Source: Seleniibacterium sp963677135
GTDB taxonomy: Bacteria > Desulfobacterota > Desulfuromonadia > Desulfuromonadales > Geopsychrobacteraceae
Direction: 5' to 3'
DNA: 64,000 nt
NCBI GenBank assembly: GCA_963677135.2
Contig: CAXXLS010000009.1
Coordinates: forward strand, 124,001-188,000
The position numbers and the translations under genes were made by a program. The notes under the pieces were generated by a model. The model searched no databases. It was not told the origin of the DNA and saw only the letters and a program-made list of their open reading frames with translations. Within the stretch, counting starts at the first letter, position 1. The number at the start of each line of letters is the position of its first letter. Shown here piece after piece: positions 61,552 through 64,000 of this stretch.

Positions 61552-62442
61552 ATGAATGTTTTTATCACCGGAGGCAGCGGTTTCGTTGGCCGGGAAGTCA
61601 TCAGACAACTTCTGGCTGCCGGGCATCATGTAAGAGCATTAGTAAGACATGCGGATCGCCTGAAAGATTTTCACCAGGTGGACAAAATCGTCGGAGACAC
61701 GACCCGTCCGGACACTCTCAAAGATCAGCTTGCCGATTGTGATGCTGTGATTCATCTGGTTGGAATTATCCGCGAGATACCGTCAAAAGGGGTTACTTTT
61801 GACAAACTTCACACCCTGTCGACCGGCCACGTTGTCGCGGCGGCGCAGGAACAGGGCGTCAAACGGTACCTGCAGATGAGCGCGAACGGTACTCGTATTA
61901 AGGCTACCACGAAATATCACAAAACCAAGTGGCTGGCAGAAGAAGAGGTCAGAAACTCCGGACTGGACTGGACCATTTTCAGACCGTCCCTGATTTTTGG
62001 TCCGCATGACGAGTTCATTCGCATGCTCGCCAGGATGATCAGGCTGCTTCCGGTCGTGCCGGTTTTTGGCGATGGCCGTTACCGCCTGCAGCCTGTCCAT
62101 GTGCAGGATGTCGCCGCCAGCTTTGTGGCCGCGTTGACAAAAGTGGACAGTATCGGGAAAACCTATCACTGCTGCGGGCCGGACATCTACAGCTACGATG
62201 AGCTGCTCGATGCCATCGCCGCCGCCCTCGGCAGGAAGTCGGGGGTCTGCAAGCTTCATCAGCCTCTCTGGCTGATGAAGCCGGTCATTTCCGCTTTTGA
62301 CTCCCTGTCCGTATTTCCCATCACCCGCGACCAGTTGCAGATGCTGGTGGAAGGAAATACCTGCGACAGTGACGAATGGCCGGCAGACTTCGGCCTGAAA
62401 CTCACGCCCCTGGCCGATTCAATCGGGGCATACCTCAGATAA
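61552..62442 (+). CDS. NAD(P)-binding protein, NDUFA9/atypical SDR family
   Basis: A 296-residue Rossmann protein beginning MNVFITGGSGFVGREVIRQLL with the TGGxGFxG motif. VIHLVGIIRE, YHKTKWLAEEEVRNSGLDWTIFRPS and a late PVHVQDVA segment match the NDUFA9-like subgroup of NAD(P)H-binding, epimerase-like proteins. The YxxxK pair is present (YHKTK). The role may be ubiquinone-related or a dehydrogenase; not determinable. AAAGG lies eight bases upstream. It is divergent from pckA. Confidence 0.85.
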   Translation: MNVFITGGSGFVGREVIRQLLAAGHHVRALVRHADRLKDFHQVDKIVGDTTRPDTLKDQLADCDAVIHLVGIIREIPSKGVTFDKLHTLSTGHVVAAAQEQGVKRYLQMSANGTRIKATTKYHKTKWLAEEEVRNSGLDWTIFRPSLIFGPHDEFIRMLARMIRLLPVVPVFGDGRYRLQPVHVQDVAASFVAALTKVDSIGKTYHCCGPDIYSYDELLDAIAAALGRKSGVCKLHQPLWLMKPVISAFDSLSVFPITRDQLQMLVEGNTCDSDEWPADFGLKLTPLADSIGAYLR

Positions 62443-62473
62443 AAAAAACCTTCGGCGGCTACGGCTGAAGGTC
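62440..62473 (-). terminator. Intrinsic terminator after the gntR gene
   Basis: ACCTTCAGC and GCCGAAGGT on the minus strand form a 9-bp stem (one G-T) followed by eight T. It ends the GntR-family transcript and overlaps the stop region of the convergent NDUFA9-like gene. Confidence 0.9.
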
Positions 62474-62501
62474 ATTTGTGATGGCATGGTCGTCATGTCA
62501 T

Positions 62502-63215
62502 TCAATAAAGATCGATATTCTCTCCACTGCGGGAGCCTTTACTGTCGGCGCCCCCGGGCGGGGTAAGGCTTTCAAGGAGAACCCGGCCGCCGATGGCCGC
62601 CGTTTTCTTGACCAGGTCTTCGGCCGCTTTGCCGTCACGGCGCCGGAAGGCTTCCAGCAGCTTGTCATGTTCTTCGACGGAGAAATCCATTCGACCGGAA
62701 ACCGACAGGGATGCCATCCGCAGACGGTTGAATTTCATGCCCAGCTGCTGGATCAGCTCGAACAGCTTGCTGTTATCGGCCGCCTTGATGAAGGTCTCGT
62801 GAAATTCATTGTGGACCCGGAAAAAGTTTTTGACATCGCCGTCGGCCGCAAGCTGCCTGAGTTTGTCATTGATGGCTTCCAGTTTATCAAGCTCTTTGTC
62901 CGTCAGCTTGTTGCTTGCCAGTTCGGCAGCATACCCCTCGAGGATACTCTTGATAGCGTAAAATTCCTGCACGTCCCGCTCAGACAAGGCGGCGACAACG
63001 GCCCCTTTGCGCGGAATGACTGTCAGATACCCCTCCGATTCCAATTGCCGGAAGGCTTCGCGAATCGGCGTGCGGCTGATCCCGAAGCGTTCCGCCAGCT
63101 CCGGCTCAGCGACCTTCTCGCCAGGTTTGAGATTCCCTTTGAGAATGGCCTCCCGAATCGTTTCGAGAATTTTTTCCCGTAACGTCTGATGACGTTCTAT
63201 CTGTTTCGTCTTCAA
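62502..63215 (-). CDS. GntR-family (FadR/FCD subgroup) transcriptional regulator
   Basis: A 237-residue regulator. The winged helix spans residues 10-75 (LREKILETIREAILKGNLKPGEK and FGISRTPIREAFRQLESEGYL). The C-terminal FCD domain is helical with the metal/ligand His residues in VHNEFHETFIKAADN and EEHDKLLEAF. The start is TTG at 63213-63215, with GGGAG seven bases before it. A palindrome upstream is the likely autoregulatory operator. FCD regulators usually control carboxylate catabolism; the target is not visible. Confidence 0.9.
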   Translation of the reverse strand: MKTKQIERHQTLREKILETIREAILKGNLKPGEKVAEPELAERFGISRTPIREAFRQLESEGYLTVIPRKGAVVAALSERDVQEFYAIKSILEGYAAELASNKLTDKELDKLEAINDKLRQLAADGDVKNFFRVHNEFHETFIKAADNSKLFELIQQLGMKFNRLRMASLSVSGRMDFSVEEHDKLLEAFRRRDGKAAEDLVKKTAAIGGRVLLESLTPPGGADSKGSRSGENIDLY

Positions 63216-63245
63216 AAGTTATCTCCCATAGACAATTTAGTGAAT

Positions 63246-63260
63246 TGTATACAGTATACA
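63246..63260. promoter_or_regulatory. GntR/FadR-type operator
   Basis: TGTATACAGTATACA is a 15-bp near-perfect palindrome 31 bases upstream of the regulator start. Its GTATAC half-sites fit the GTNNAC pattern of the FadR/FCD subgroup, so the regulator above probably controls itself and the divergent channel gene. Confidence 0.75.
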
Positions 63261-63365
63261 TATGATGTCAATTGTTTTTTTTCCCCGGAAACAATCCATC
63301 GCGTGCAATTTATTGTTTTTTTTTCGCTGGCTGGCTATCATCAACAGGCTTGCCGGAGACGACTT

Positions 63366-64000
63366 ATGGATCCACTCAAAAAAAATCCGCTTTTCCCTGT
63401 TGACCCTGGTTGTTCTCATGGGCGGCGGAACTCTTGGTTATGTGCTGATCGAGGGCTGGAACCCTTTTGAAGCGCTGTACATGACCACCATTACCCTGGC
63501 AACGGTCGGTTACAGCGAAGTCCACACCCTGAGCCTTCCCGGCAAGACCTTTACCATTGTCCTGATCATCTTCGGGGTCGGAACCATTGCCTACACCCTC
63601 GGTTCAATGATTCAGTTCATGGTCGAGGGACAGCTGCAGCAGATGCTGGGGAGGAAAAAGGTGGAAAAAGAAATCAGCCGACTCGACAGACATTACATTA
63701 TCTGCGGCTATGGACGGATCGGGCGCCTGATCTGCCAGCAGTTCGCCGCCAGGCCCGTGCCCTTTATCGTGGTTGAAAATCAGGCTGATCGCTGTCAGCA
63801 ACTGGCGGAGAAAGGCTACCTGTATATTGAGGGGGACGCGACCCAGGATCAGGTTCTGGAGCAGGCCGGAATCAAGCGTGCCAGGGGATTGATCACCGCA
63901 GTCACCTCCGATTCGGAAAATGTATTTATTGTCCTGACGGCCCGGGGGATGAACCCCGGCCTTTACATTCTGGCCAGGGCCAGCGAAGATAATGCCGAAG
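63366..64000 (+). CDS. Potassium channel / TrkA-N protein, truncated by window and frameshifted at A8
   Basis: The gene runs off the window. From base 63382 the frame encodes KKIRFSLLTLVVLMGG (TM1), the pore YMTTITLATVGYSEVH with a TVGYS filter, a second membrane segment and the TrkA-N Rossmann domain (HYIICGYGRIGRLICQQF). The expected start ATG at 63366 (MDPLKK, with GGAG seven bases upstream) is in another frame: the run of eight A at 63378-63385 must lose one base to join MDPLKK to IRFSLL. This is either a sequencing error, slippage at the homopolymer, or a true break. A start further upstream in the open frame (ATG near 63266, or TTG) is less likely by family N-terminus. Confidence 0.8.

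Overview
This 64 kb window looks like chromosomal sequence from a Desulfuromonadales-type bacterium (Geobacter / Desulfuromonas / Pelobacter relatives). The assignment rests on gene content and style: a GEMM-I riboswitch in the form common in that group, a close homologue of the Geobacter succinic semialdehyde reductase type of beta-hydroxyacid dehydrogenase, indolepyruvate:ferredoxin oxidoreductase, an ApbE / NusG_II / Gx-transporter operon, chemosensory genes and GC-rich, tightly packed operons with frequent 4-base ATGA overlaps. I saw no rRNA, tRNA, CRISPR array, insertion sequence, prophage or plasmid origin. Both ends cut genes: the 3' end of ahpC on the left and a potassium-channel/TrkA-N gene on the right.

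Layout. 0-7.5 kb: ahpC-ahpF peroxide defence, a thioesterase, a c-di-GMP riboswitch that controls a cupin plus homocysteine methyltransferase-like pair, a YicG-type membrane protein, a ketopantoate reductase homologue, and a DUF302-like protein with a BASS/ACR3-type carrier. 7.5-13.8 kb: cysS, glnS, ispF, ispD, carD and a second panE-like gene. 13.8-17 kb: a zinc regulon (znuB-znuC-zur divergent from znuA) with a visible Zur operator. 17-22 kb: ppnP, prc, a PilZ protein, a DMT transporter, truC. 22-31 kb: a branched-chain-amino-acid-type ABC transporter interleaved with iorAB and ending in a LivF-PaaK fusion ORF, then a TetR regulator; together they suggest uptake and ferredoxin-linked oxidation of aromatic or branched amino acids. 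31-41 kb: a glutamine amidotransferase, a beta-hydroxyacid dehydrogenase, a chemoreceptor with a CZB-like motif outside the membrane, a ferric-type ABC transporter and an orphan LivK-type binding protein. 41-52 kb: a polar amino acid ABC transporter without its ATPase, msrA, DUF445, a sugar nucleotidyltransferase, Gx transporter, NusG_II, ApbE, rimO, yajQ. 52-59.5 kb: lolA and a chemosensory operon (cheC-like, cheA, cheY, cheW, mcp, cheR) running out of thiL. 59.5-64 kb: pckA, an NDUFA9-like gene, a GntR regulator with a palindromic operator, and the truncated channel gene with an apparent frameshift at an A8 tract.

The points most worth a second look are the GEMM-I riboswitch/attenuator (4055-4180), the single-ORF fusion of an ABC ATPase to a phenylacetate-CoA ligase (27725-29812), the insertion of iorAB inside the liv operon, the periplasmic CZB-like chemoreceptor, and the homopolymer frameshift in the channel gene. 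Coordinates of starts were refined from ribosome binding sites and family N-termini; functions are by recognition of motifs and not by database search.
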